This document shows positions 1 to 6,101 of a stretch of 6,950 bases of DNA, piece by piece. Numbering within the stretch: the first letter of the stretch is position 1; the number at the start of each line of letters is the position of its first letter. The DNA is from Anaeromyxobacter sp. (GTDB lineage Bacteria; Myxococcota; Myxococcia; Myxococcales; Anaeromyxobacteraceae): assembly GCA_020028115.1 (NCBI GenBank), contig JAHWYA010000087.1, positions 1-6,950 of the forward strand, in the 5' to 3' direction. Both the position numbers and the translations under genes were made by a program. The notes beneath the pieces are model-generated. The model had not been told where the DNA came from. It saw only the letters and a program-made list of their open reading frames with translations, and made no database searches.

Positions 1-895
1 CGCGAGCGCGGTCGCACCGGCCCCGGACGGCGTCACGCTGGAGCTCTCGCCCGGCGCGCGCCTGCGCGGCTGCGTGCGGGACGCGGGCTCCGGGGCGGCG
101 GTGACCGCCTTCACGGTGGTCGTCTCGGAGCGGCGGGGCCCGCTCTCCCGGGCCGCCGCACGGGCGCGCTCCTTCTTCGCCGCCTCGGGATGCTGGGCGC
201 TCGACGACCTCGCCCCGGGTCCGGTGGCGGTCGTCGTGGCCGCGCCTGGGTTCGCGCCCTCCGCGGAGGTCGCGGCGGAGGTGCCCGAGGCGGGTGAGGC
301 GATCGCGGACGCGACGCTCCCGGGCGAGGGACGCCTGTCCGGCGTCGTGCTCGACGCGGCGACGCGCAGCCCGCTGCTGGGCGCGCGCGTCGCGATGGAA
401 GGGGCGCTCGACGAGGCGGCGTCGGTGTTCCCGCTCCTCACCGAGACGCTCACCGATGCGCAGGGCCGGTTCGCGCTGTCCGGGCTCCCGGCGCGCGCCT
501 CCCTCGCCGTCGCGGCGGAAGGTCACCACGTCCGCGTGTTGAGCGTCGTCACGGCGGGGCCCGGGACAGACGCGGGACCGATCGTGATCGCGCTCACCCC
601 CGCCGCCGCCGGCGAGGAGCCGCGGCGCGAGTTCACCGGCATCGGCGTCGTGGTGGCGCCGAGGGGCGAGGGGCTCGTCGTGACCTCGGTGGTGCCGGGC
701 GGAGGCGCCGCGGAGGCGGGCGTCGCTCGCGGCGACGCCATCGTGAGCGTCGACGGCGTGCACGTGTCCTCGCTCGGGCTCGCCGGCGCGGTGGCCGCCA
801 TCCGCGGCCCGGAGGGGACGTTCGTCCTCCTGCGCCTGCGGCGCGAGGAGCTGACGTTCGAGGTGAGGATCGGCCGCGGCCTCGTGCGCGGGTGA
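1..895 (+). CDS. C-terminal part of a carboxypeptidase-regulatory-like / PDZ domain protein (5' end outside window)
   Basis: The reading frame is already open at position 2 and has no stop before TGA 893-895, so about 297 C-terminal residues are visible and the true start lies upstream. A GTG at 74 is in frame, but similar protein continues before it, so it is probably internal. The visible part starts at the edge of one beta-rich module (GARLRGCVRDAGSG). A second carboxypeptidase-regulatory-like module follows at about visible residues 109-199, with the typical pattern LSGVVLDAATRSPLLGARV, then TLTDAQGRFALSGLPA. A PDZ-like domain closes the protein at about residues 212-292, with the carboxylate-binding-type GIGVVV strand, a GVARGDAIVSVDGVHV core and a final strand FVLLRLRRE. 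Such modules usually serve in extracytoplasmic binding or protein interaction; no catalytic residues are visible. I infer a periplasmic or surface protein, but the signal peptide is not in view. It converges on the TetR gene and is probably unrelated to the efflux operon. Confidence 0.8.
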   Translation, partial: ASAVAPAPDGVTLELSPGARLRGCVRDAGSGAAVTAFTVVVSERRGPLSRAAARARSFFAASGCWALDDLAPGPVAVVVAAPGFAPSAEVAAEVPEAGEAIADATLPGEGRLSGVVLDAATRSPLLGARVAMEGALDEAASVFPLLTETLTDAQGRFALSGLPARASLAVAAEGHHVRVLSVVTAGPGTDAGPIVIALTPAAAGEEPRREFTGIGVVVAPRGEGLVVTSVVPGGGAAEAGVARGDAIVSVDGVHVSSLGLAGAVAAIRGPEGTFVLLRLRREELTFEVRIGRGLVRG

Positions 896-952
896 CGCCC
901 GGCAGCGACCCGGGCTGCGGGCGGCTCCGGGCCCGCCGGGACGTCGCGTGAC
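896..952. terminator. Convergent intergenic gap with GC-rich hairpin, possible terminator
   Basis: This 57-bp gap separates the ends of two converging genes. Positions 897-922 can fold into a hairpin: GCAGC 902-906 pairs with GCTGC 914-918 across a 7-nt loop, and GCCC 897-900 pairs with GGGC 919-922 with one bulged G at 901. No T-tract follows in either direction, so it is not a classical intrinsic terminator. Such a stem could still slow polymerase or protect a 3' end, but hairpins arise easily by chance at this GC content. Confidence 0.25.
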
Positions 953-1591
953 TCAGCGACCCCGTGGCCCGCGCGATCCCGCGCCGGAGCGCGCGCCGGC
1001 GAGGACCACGTCCACGAGCCGCTCGGCGTAGCCGAGGTCGGGCTCCTCGCCGAACACCGCGATCCGGAAGTGGAGGGGCGCGAAGATCGGGTCCATCACC
1101 AGGCCCGGGTCGGTGCCCGCCGGCAGCTCGCCGCGAGCGACCGCGCGCTCCACCGCGGAGATGATCGGCTGCTGCATCTGGCCGCGGATGAGGCGGGCGA
1201 GGGCGAGCAACTCCTGGTCCTCGAACTCGGCCATCAGCGCCCGCAGGAGCCCTGCGCTCCGCTCCCGCTCGCGCCGGTCCTCGACGAACCTCGTCCGGAT
1301 GAACGCGAGGAGGTCTCCGCGGAGCGTGCCGGTGTCGGGCACCGCGCTCGCGCACGCCTCGCAGAGCCGGAGGAGCGCGGCGCGCACGAGGTCGTGCTTC
1401 GTCGCCCAGCGCCGGTAGACGGTCGTGCGCGAGACGCCTGCCTTCGCGGCGACCTCGTCGAACGAGAGCTTCGCGTACCCGCCATGCGCGAGGACGTCGA
1501 CCGTCGCGTCCAGCACGTCGCTCACGACGCGGGCGCTGCGGCCGCCGGTGCGCCGCTGCCGCGGCTCGGGTGCCGTCCGGGTCCGTTCCAC
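953..1591 (-). CDS. TetR/AcrR-family transcriptional repressor, probable local regulator of the efflux operon
   Basis: This is a DNA-binding one-component regulator of 212 residues, a normal length for the family. The N-terminal TetR helix-turn-helix spans about residues 25-70: SFDEVAAKAG is followed by the recognition helix VSRTTVYRRW (53-62) and then ATKHDLVRAAL. The C-terminal two thirds is all-helical, with a segment LIRGQMQQPIISAVERA and then ELPAGTDPGLVMDPIFAPL, which resembles the ligand-binding/dimerisation domain common in AcrR-like regulators; this fold assignment comes from pattern recognition only. I chose GTG at 1591-1589 as the start because a sigma70-like promoter (-35 at 1623-1628, -10 at 1599-1604) would start transcription at about this codon. 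A TTG at 1621-1619 would add 10 residues, but it lies inside the promoter spacer and has no ribosome binding site. The gene is transcribed divergently from the adaptor-pump-duct operon, the classic arrangement for a pump repressor that also controls itself. The inducer is unknown. Confidence 0.9.
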   Translation of the reverse strand: MERTRTAPEPRQRRTGGRSARVVSDVLDATVDVLAHGGYAKLSFDEVAAKAGVSRTTVYRRWATKHDLVRAALLRLCEACASAVPDTGTLRGDLLAFIRTRFVEDRRERERSAGLLRALMAEFEDQELLALARLIRGQMQQPIISAVERAVARGELPAGTDPGLVMDPIFAPLHFRIAVFGEEPDLGYAERLVDVVLAGARSGAGSRGPRGR

Positions 1592-1598
1592 GACGTAA

Positions 1599-1628
1599 AC
1601 TCTACCAACCCGTCCCTTCAACTGTCAA
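1599..1628 (-). promoter_or_regulatory. Sigma70-type promoter of the tetR gene, probably giving a leaderless mRNA
   Basis: Read on the minus strand, TTGACA at 1628-1623 matches the -35 consensus perfectly. After an 18-nt spacer, TAGAGT at 1604-1599 matches four of six -10 positions. Transcription would be expected to begin at about 1592-1591, which is the first base of the chosen GTG start codon or one base before it. The only purine-rich stretch upstream, AAGGGA in the spacer, is too far from the start codon to act as a Shine-Dalgarno site. A leaderless transcript is the simplest reading. Confidence 0.5.
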
Positions 1629-1642
1629 CCCGTACGACCCAG

Positions 1643-1659
1643 AACAGCGCAGGACTGTT
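1643..1659. repeat. Imperfect 17-bp inverted repeat, candidate operator near tetR promoter
   Basis: AACAG at 1643-1647 is the reverse complement of CTGTT at 1655-1659, separated by 7 bp. Within the spacer the bases next to the centre also pair (C1650/G1652). The dyad begins 15 bp upstream of the tetR -35 hexamer, so binding here could affect tetR transcription. Five-bp arms alone are weak evidence; the shared geometry with the other two dyads is the main reason to list it. Confidence 0.3.
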
Positions 1660-1704
1660 GCACTTTTCGTCGTTCGAGGCGTCTGGCGTGGGCCGGCGTG
1701 CTTC

Positions 1705-1721
1705 ATAGTTCTCAACACTAT
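1705..1721. repeat. Imperfect 17-bp inverted repeat, candidate operator in the middle of the divergent region
   Basis: ATAGT at 1705-1709 is the reverse complement of ACTAT at 1717-1721, separated by 7 bp, and T1712/A1714 also pair around the central C. The total span equals that of the dyads at 1643 and 1764. The right half overlaps the ACACTA direct repeat (1715 and 1726), whose 11-bp period places both copies on about the same face of the helix. Confidence 0.3.
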
Positions 1722-1763
1722 CGAGACACTACTGTTGCGTTTGAGTCGCATAGTTGCTACATG

Positions 1764-1780
1764 CTAACGCGACACGTTAG
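1764..1780. promoter_or_regulatory. Strong 17-bp palindrome CTAACG-N5-CGTTAG, best candidate TetR operator
   Basis: CTAACG at 1764-1769 is the exact reverse complement of CGTTAG at 1775-1780, and G1771/C1773 also pair around the central A1772. Seven of eight possible base pairs are therefore symmetric. Length and symmetry suit a dimeric TetR-family protein. The centre lies 57 bp upstream of the adaptor start codon, where bound repressor could block the operon promoter or the start of transcription. The assignment to this TetR protein rests on position and symmetry, not on a known operator sequence. Confidence 0.5.
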
Positions 1781-1818
1781 TTGCGTTTATCTGGCGCCGC
1801 CCCGGCGCTCCGAAGAAC

Positions 1819-1822
1819 GAGG
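1819..1822 (+). promoter_or_regulatory. Ribosome binding site that fixes the adaptor start
   Basis: GAGG at 1819-1822, within ACGAGGT, lies 6 nt before ATG 1829-1831. This selects that ATG over the in-frame TTG at 1781, which sits just after the palindrome, has no such site and would put a non-signal extension in front of the lipoprotein signal peptide. Confidence 0.7.
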
Positions 1823-1828
1823 TCCCCG

Positions 1829-2944
1829 ATGGACAGGAAGTCCCGCTCGACGCTGCTGCTGCTCTCCGCCACCCTCGCCGTCTCCGCCGCCGGCTGCTCC
1901 CGCGCGAGCGCGGTGACCGCCACCCTCCCGGAGCACGACGCCACCCAGCCGACCGTCGCCGTCCGCGTGTCGAAGCCGGTCGCCCGCCTCGACCGCGAGA
2001 CCGCGCGCGCCACCGGCGAGCTGCGGTCGAAGCTCCAGGCCACCGTCTCGGCCAAGGTCTCCGGGACGATCCTGAAGGTCCACGCCCAGCCCGGCGATCG
2101 CCTGCGGAAGGGCGACCCCATCGTCGAGCTCGACGGCTCGACGCTGGCCATCCAGCTCGACCAGGCCCGCGCCACCCACAAGATCGCCCTCGCGGCGCGC
2201 GCCAACGCCCGCGCCGAGCTCGGGCGCACGCGGCAGCTCTTCGAGGGCGGCAGCGCGCCCCAGGCGATCCTCGACCGGACCCAGGCGTCGGCGGACCAGG
2301 CGGAGGGATCGGTGGAGCAGGCCGACGCGCAGGTCCGGCTGCTCGAGCAGCACCTCCGCGATCACGTGCTCCGCGCGCCGTTCGACGGCGTGCTCACCGC
2401 GCGCCTGAAGAACGTCGGCGACTTCCTCGCCACGATGCCGCCCACCCCCGTCGCGACGCTGGTCGCGGTGGACGCGGCCGAGGTGCGGCTCTCGGTCCCC
2501 GAGGGGCTCGTGGACGCGATCCGGCCCGGCGCCGTCCTGCACGGCCGTGCCATCCCCGGCGGCCCGCCGTTCGACGCCCGCGTGACCAGCGTCGGCGCGG
2601 TGGTGGACCCCGCGAGCCGCGCCGTCGAGGTGCTCGGCGACGTGCGGGTGCAGGCCGGCGCCCGCGGCGCCCTGCGGCCCGGCGGGCTCGCCGAGGTCGA
2701 CATCGGCGGCGGGGCGGCCGGCCAGGGGCCGTTCGTCCCGTCGCAGGCCGTCTCGCGCGACGGTGAGAAGCGGTTCGTGTGGGTGATCGAGGACGGCGGG
2801 GCGGCGCGCCGGCGCGAGGTCGAGGTGGAGCCCGTGACGGCGCAGTGGACGAGGGTTCGCGCGGGCGTGCGCCCCGAGGACGCCGTGGTCGTCGAGGGCG
2901 TCGCCGGCCTCTCCGAGGGCGCCCGCGTCGCGGTCGCGAACTGA
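1829..2944 (+). CDS. RND efflux periplasmic adaptor (membrane fusion protein, HlyD/AcrA family), probable lipoprotein
   Basis: This 371-residue protein is the periplasmic adaptor that links the RND pump to the outer-membrane duct. The N terminus (MDRKSRSTLLLLSATLAVSA) is a basic plus hydrophobic signal peptide ending in AAG-C23, a lipobox-like site with Cys23 as the predicted lipid-modified residue, so the mature protein is probably membrane-anchored. Order of domains: first half of the lipoyl-like domain at about 67-103 (VSAKVSGTILKVHAQPGD, then KGDPIVELD); alpha-helical hairpin at about 104-182, rich in Ala/Gln/Arg and containing RTRQLFEGGSAPQAILDRTQ; return lipoyl strand with the family signature LRAPFDGVLTAR at 181-192; beta-barrel at about 210-300; membrane-proximal domain at about 300-371 (PFVPSQAVSRDGEKRFVWVI). 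The hairpin is short, as in many AcrA-like adaptors. The pump gene begins 10 nt after the stop, so the two are co-transcribed. The family call is firm; the substrate is unknown. Confidence 0.93.
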   Translation: MDRKSRSTLLLLSATLAVSAAGCSRASAVTATLPEHDATQPTVAVRVSKPVARLDRETARATGELRSKLQATVSAKVSGTILKVHAQPGDRLRKGDPIVELDGSTLAIQLDQARATHKIALAARANARAELGRTRQLFEGGSAPQAILDRTQASADQAEGSVEQADAQVRLLEQHLRDHVLRAPFDGVLTARLKNVGDFLATMPPTPVATLVAVDAAEVRLSVPEGLVDAIRPGAVLHGRAIPGGPPFDARVTSVGAVVDPASRAVEVLGDVRVQAGARGALRPGGLAEVDIGGGAAGQGPFVPSQAVSRDGEKRFVWVIEDGGAARRREVEVEPVTAQWTRVRAGVRPEDAVVVEGVAGLSEGARVAVAN

Positions 2945-2954
2945 GGGAGCCGCC

Positions 2955-5900
2955 ATGGACGTCATCAAGACCTTCATCACGAAGCCGGTGTTCACCGCGA
3001 TGCTCGTCCTCGCGGTGGTGGTGTTCGGCCTCAACGCCTACCCGAAGATGGGCGTGGACCAGTTCCCGGAGGTGGACTTCCCGGTCGTCACCGTCACGAC
3101 GGTGCTCCCGGGCGCCGATCCCGAGTCGATCGAGCGCGACGTGTCCGACCCGCTCGAGGAGGCCCTCAACTCCCTCGGCGGCCTCGAGTCGCTCCGCTCC
3201 GTCAGCCTCGAGTCCGTCTCGCAGGTCGTGCTCCAGTTCTCCCTCGAGAAGGACGTGGACGTCGCCGCCCAGGACGTGCGCGACCGCGTCCAGGCGACCC
3301 TCTCGAAGCTGCCGAAGGACGCCGACTCGCCCATCGTCGAGAAGTTCGACGTGGGCGCCGCGCCCATCCTCACCCTGGCGCTCTCCGGCGCGGTGCCGCC
3401 GGAGGAGCTCACCCGGCTCGCCGACGACGTCGTGAAGCCGGCCCTCCAGCGGCAGGACGGGGTCGGCTCGGTGGACGTGGTCGGCGGGCGCGCGCGGGAG
3501 ATCGGCGTCGTCGTCGATCCGGCGCGCCTGCGCTCGTTCGGCGTCGCCGCGAGCGACCTGGTCCAGGCCGTGAAGGCCCAGAGCGTGGACGTCCCCGGCG
3601 GCCGCGCGGAGGACCCGGCGGCGGAGCGGGTCGTGAAGGTGACCGGCGAGGCGCGCACGGTGGGCGAGCTGCGCGAGCTCGTGGTGGCGAGCCCCGGCGG
3701 CGCACCGGTCCGGCTGCGCGACGTCGCCGACGTCGTGGACGGCCCCGCGGAGGCGCGCTCCGCGGCCGCCCACGACGGACGCCCCGCCGTCGCCCTCGTC
3801 GTGAAGAAGCAGTCCGGCGCGAACACCGTCCAGGTGGCGGAGCGCGTGACCGCGGCGCTCGCCGACGTGCGCCGGCTCCTGCCGGAGGGCGCGGAGCTGC
3901 GCCTCGTCCGCGACAACGCGCGGTTCATCCGCCGCTCCATCGAGGGCGTCCAGGAGGACCTCGTCCTCGGCGGCCTCCTCGCCGTCGCCATCGTGCTGGT
4001 GTTCCTGCGGAGCTGGCGCTCCACGCTCGTGTCCGCGCTGGCGCTGCCCACCTCGGTGATCGGCACCTTCGCCGCGATGCACGCCCTCGGCTACACCTTC
4101 AACATCATCACGATGCTCGCCCTCACCCTCTCGATCGGCCTCCTCATCGACGACGCGATCGTGGTGATCGAGAACATCAGCCGCCACGCCGAGCACGGCG
4201 AGCCGCCGGTGCGGGCGGCCCACGCCGGCACGAAGGAGATCGCCCTCGCGGTGCTCGCGGTGACGCTCTCCATCCTCGCGGTGTTCGTCCCGGTGGCGTT
4301 CATGGAGGGGATCGTCGGCCGGTTCTTCTCGGCGTTCGGCATCACCGTCGCGGTCGCCGTCGCCCTCTCCTACCTCGTCTCGATGACGCTGACGCCGATG
4401 GCGTCCGCCCTCGTGCTGCGCCGCCACGACGAGCCCGGGCGCGTGTCGCGGGCGATCGAGCGCGCGCTCGCGCGGATCGAGGGCGCCTACCGCCGCGTCC
4501 TCGCGTGGGCGCTCGACCACCGCGCCTGGACCGCCGCCCTCGCGGTCGCCACCCTCGTCGCGACGGTGGCGCTGGGGCGCTTCCTCGAGTTCACCTTCCT
4601 CCCGGCGCAGGACATGAGCGAGGTGAAGGTCACGCTGGAGCTCCCGGTCGGCACGCCGCTCGAGCGCACCGTCCGCGAGCTCGACGGCCTGCGCCGCCAG
4701 CTCGCCCGCGTCCCGGGCGTCACGAGCGTCTTCGCCACCGCCGGCGGCGGCGTGCAGGAGGAGGTGAACAAGGGCGAGCTCACCGTGTCCCTCGTCCCGA
4801 TCCACGACCGCGCCTTCGGCCAGCAGGACCTCAAGGCGTGGCTCCGCATGAACCTGCGCCGGCCCGCCGACGCGCAGCTCGGCGTGCAGGACATCGCGGC
4901 CATGTCCGGCGGCGGCACCCGCCCGCAGCCCGTCCAGCTCAACGTGCGCGGGCGCGACTGGGCCGAGGTGGTCGCGGCCGCCGGGAAGGTCCGCGCGCAC
5001 ATGCAGCAGAGCCCGCTCTTCTCCGACGTCGACTCCACCTACCGCGCGGGAAAGCCGCAGGTCTCGGTGCAGATCGACCGCGATCGCGCGGCGGCGCTCG
5101 GCATCCCGGCGGCGGTGGTCGGGCAGTCGGTCCGCGCCTTCCTCGGCGGCGACGACTTCGCCAAGTTCCGCCAGGGGACGGACTCGTACGACATCCGCCT
5201 CCGGCTCCCGCAGGACGCGCGCGGCGCCGACCGCCTCGGCGAGCTGACCGTCCGCGGCGCGCAGGGCCAGCTCGTGGAGCTGCGGAACGTCGCGTCCGTG
5301 AAGGAGGACGCCGCGCTCTCGCAGATCGACCGCCAGGCGCGGCTCCGCCAGATCACGCTGCTCGCCGACCTCCCGCAGGGCGCGAGCCTCGGGGCGGCGA
5401 TGCAGGACCTGAGCGCGTTCGCCGCGAAGGAGCTGCCCGCCACGGTGATCACCGACTTCGAGGGCCAGGGGAAGGAGCTCGGGAAGACCGCCGGGGCCTT
5501 CCTGCAGGCGCTGCTCCTCGGGATCGTCCTCGTCTACATGATCCTCGCCGCGCAGTTCGGGAACCTCGTGGACCCGTTCACGATCATGCTGTCGCTCCCG
5601 TTCGCGGTCATCGGCGCGCTCGGCGCGCTCCTCGGCACCGGCGAGTTCATGTCGATGTTCGCGATGATCGGGATCATCATGCTGATGGGGCTCGTGACGA
5701 AGAACGGCATCCTCCTCGTCGAGTTCACGAACCAGCTGAAGGAGCGCGGCCGCTCCACCCGCGAGGCGCTGCTCGAGGCCGGCCCCATCCGGCTCCGCCC
5801 CATCCTGATGACCACCATCGCGATGATCGCCGGCATGATCCCCGTCGCGCTCGCGCGGGGCGACGGCGCCGAGACGCGCGTCCCGATGGCGATCGCCATC

Positions 5901-6038
5901 ATCGGCGGGCTCGTCTCGTCCACGGTGCTGACCCTCGTCGTCGTGCCGGTCTTCTACTCGCTCCTCGAGCGCCTGAAGCGGCGCCGCACCCTCGAGGTCG
6001 TCGAGCCCGTCGCCGGGCCCCAGCCGACCGGCACCTGA
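2955..6038 (+). CDS. RND-family HAE-1 type multidrug efflux pump, inner-membrane permease (AcrB/MexB/MdtC-like)
   Basis: This is the proton-driven trimeric pump of the tripartite exporter, 1027 residues and close to the usual family length. It has the duplicated RND plan. TM1 is at about 9-28 after MDVIKTFITKPV. A large periplasmic loop follows, then TM2-6 from about 336 to 490, TM7 at about 525-545, a second large loop from about 550 to 860 (FLPAQDMSEVKV; GGGTRPQPVQLNVRG), and TM8-12 at about 865-1005. Proton-relay residues are present: Asp399-Asp400 in TM4 (GLLIDDAIVVIEN), Lys916 in TM10 (GLVTKNGILLVEF) and Arg948 in TM11 (RLRPILMTTIAM). These match AcrB D407/D408, K940 and R971. The paired Asp motif favours drug/hydrophobe export (HAE-1) over heavy-metal RND pumps. 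An AGGGAG ribosome binding site at 2944-2949 overlaps the adaptor stop codon. The gene looks intact. The substrate, and whether it forms homotrimers or works with a paralogue as MdtB/MdtC do, cannot be decided here; only one pump gene is present in the window. Confidence 0.96.
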   Translation: MDVIKTFITKPVFTAMLVLAVVVFGLNAYPKMGVDQFPEVDFPVVTVTTVLPGADPESIERDVSDPLEEALNSLGGLESLRSVSLESVSQVVLQFSLEKDVDVAAQDVRDRVQATLSKLPKDADSPIVEKFDVGAAPILTLALSGAVPPEELTRLADDVVKPALQRQDGVGSVDVVGGRAREIGVVVDPARLRSFGVAASDLVQAVKAQSVDVPGGRAEDPAAERVVKVTGEARTVGELRELVVASPGGAPVRLRDVADVVDGPAEARSAAAHDGRPAVALVVKKQSGANTVQVAERVTAALADVRRLLPEGAELRLVRDNARFIRRSIEGVQEDLVLGGLLAVAIVLVFLRSWRSTLVSALALPTSVIGTFAAMHALGYTFNIITMLALTLSIGLLIDDAIVVIENISRHAEHGEPPVRAAHAGTKEIALAVLAVTLSILAVFVPVAFMEGIVGRFFSAFGITVAVAVALSYLVSMTLTPMASALVLRRHDEPGRVSRAIERALARIEGAYRRVLAWALDHRAWTAALAVATLVATVALGRFLEFTFLPAQDMSEVKVTLELPVGTPLERTVRELDGLRRQLARVPGVTSVFATAGGGVQEEVNKGELTVSLVPIHDRAFGQQDLKAWLRMNLRRPADAQLGVQDIAAMSGGGTRPQPVQLNVRGRDWAEVVAAAGKVRAHMQQSPLFSDVDSTYRAGKPQVSVQIDRDRAAALGIPAAVVGQSVRAFLGGDDFAKFRQGTDSYDIRLRLPQDARGADRLGELTVRGAQGQLVELRNVASVKEDAALSQIDRQARLRQITLLADLPQGASLGAAMQDLSAFAAKELPATVITDFEGQGKELGKTAGAFLQALLLGIVLVYMILAAQFGNLVDPFTIMLSLPFAVIGALGALLGTGEFMSMFAMIGIIMLMGLVTKNGILLVEFTNQLKERGRSTREALLEAGPIRLRPILMTTIAMIAGMIPVALARGDGAETRVPMAIAIIGGLVSSTVLTLVVVPVFYSLLERLKRRRTLEVVEPVAGPQPTGT

Positions 6039-6064
6039 TCCTCCCACCACCTCACTCTCCCACC

Positions 6065-6091
6065 GGGCGGGGCGCGCAGCGCGCCCGCCCC
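6065..6091 (+). other. Intercistronic GC-rich hairpin between pump and outer-membrane factor genes
   Basis: GGGCGCG at 6070-6076 pairs perfectly with CGCGCCC at 6080-6086 around a 3-nt loop. The stem extends by four more pairs (6065-6068 with 6087-6090) if G6069 is bulged. No T-tract follows and a good ribosome binding site begins 3 nt after the element, so a full terminator is unlikely. It could stabilise the upstream mRNA, tune the dose of the duct protein or attenuate transcription. All of these are inferences from the fold. Confidence 0.4.
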
Positions 6092-6092
6092 T

Positions 6093-6097
6093 GGAGG
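6093..6097 (+). promoter_or_regulatory. Ribosome binding site of the outer-membrane factor gene
   Basis: GGAGG at 6093-6097 is a near-consensus Shine-Dalgarno sequence placed 4 nt before ATG 6102-6104. The spacing is slightly short but the match is the strongest in the operon. It supports ATG 6102 as the start, which is immediately followed by a clear signal peptide. Confidence 0.7.
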
Positions 6098-6101
6098 CCT
6101 C

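Larger units (their letters stand above)
1605..1828. promoter_or_regulatory. AT-rich divergent control region between tetR and the efflux operon
   Basis: This stretch carries no supportable gene. Its composition differs sharply from its flanks: 1701-1790 is about 43% G+C, against roughly 70-75% in the coding DNA. It holds three 17-bp dyads (1643-1659, 1705-1721, 1764-1780) and short direct repeats: ACTGTTGC at 1654 and 1731, CATAGTT at 1704 and 1749, TAGTTGC at 1751 and 1778, GTTGCGTTT at 1734 and 1780, and ACACTA at 1715 and 1726. The operon promoter must lie here, but no plus-strand hexamer pair stands out. The best weak option is TTGCGT 1735-1740 with TACATG 1758-1763 at 17-nt spacing. The region probably binds the TetR protein and perhaps other regulators. 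Confidence 0.65.

Noticed and set aside
1070..1708. A plus-strand open frame of 212 codons opposite the tetR gene
   Set aside because: The minus-strand TetR protein has a clear helix-turn-helix and normal length. The plus-strand translation is Arg/Ala/Glu-rich with no recognisable motif, and it crosses the tetR promoter.
1781..1828. A 16-residue N-terminal extension of the adaptor starting at TTG 1781
   Set aside because: The extension lies in the control region right after the palindrome, lacks a ribosome binding site and would mask a good lipoprotein signal peptide that starts at ATG 1829, which has GAGG at proper spacing.
1605..1828. A riboswitch, small RNA gene or attachment site in the intergenic region
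   Set aside because: I found no conserved riboswitch core, no promoter plus T-rich terminator pair for a small RNA and no tRNA or integrase nearby. The dyads and repeats are better explained as protein-binding sites.
1698..1916. A small plus-strand ORF of 72 codons spanning the intergenic region
   Set aside because: It runs through the candidate operators and ends inside the adaptor gene in another frame, has no convincing ribosome binding site, and its C-terminal part is the Pro/Arg-rich shadow of the adaptor signal peptide.
2779..3435. A 218-codon plus-strand frame overlapping the adaptor end and the pump start
   Set aside because: The translation is mostly Arg, Ser and Pro repeats, a frame-shifted shadow of the real adaptor and pump genes.
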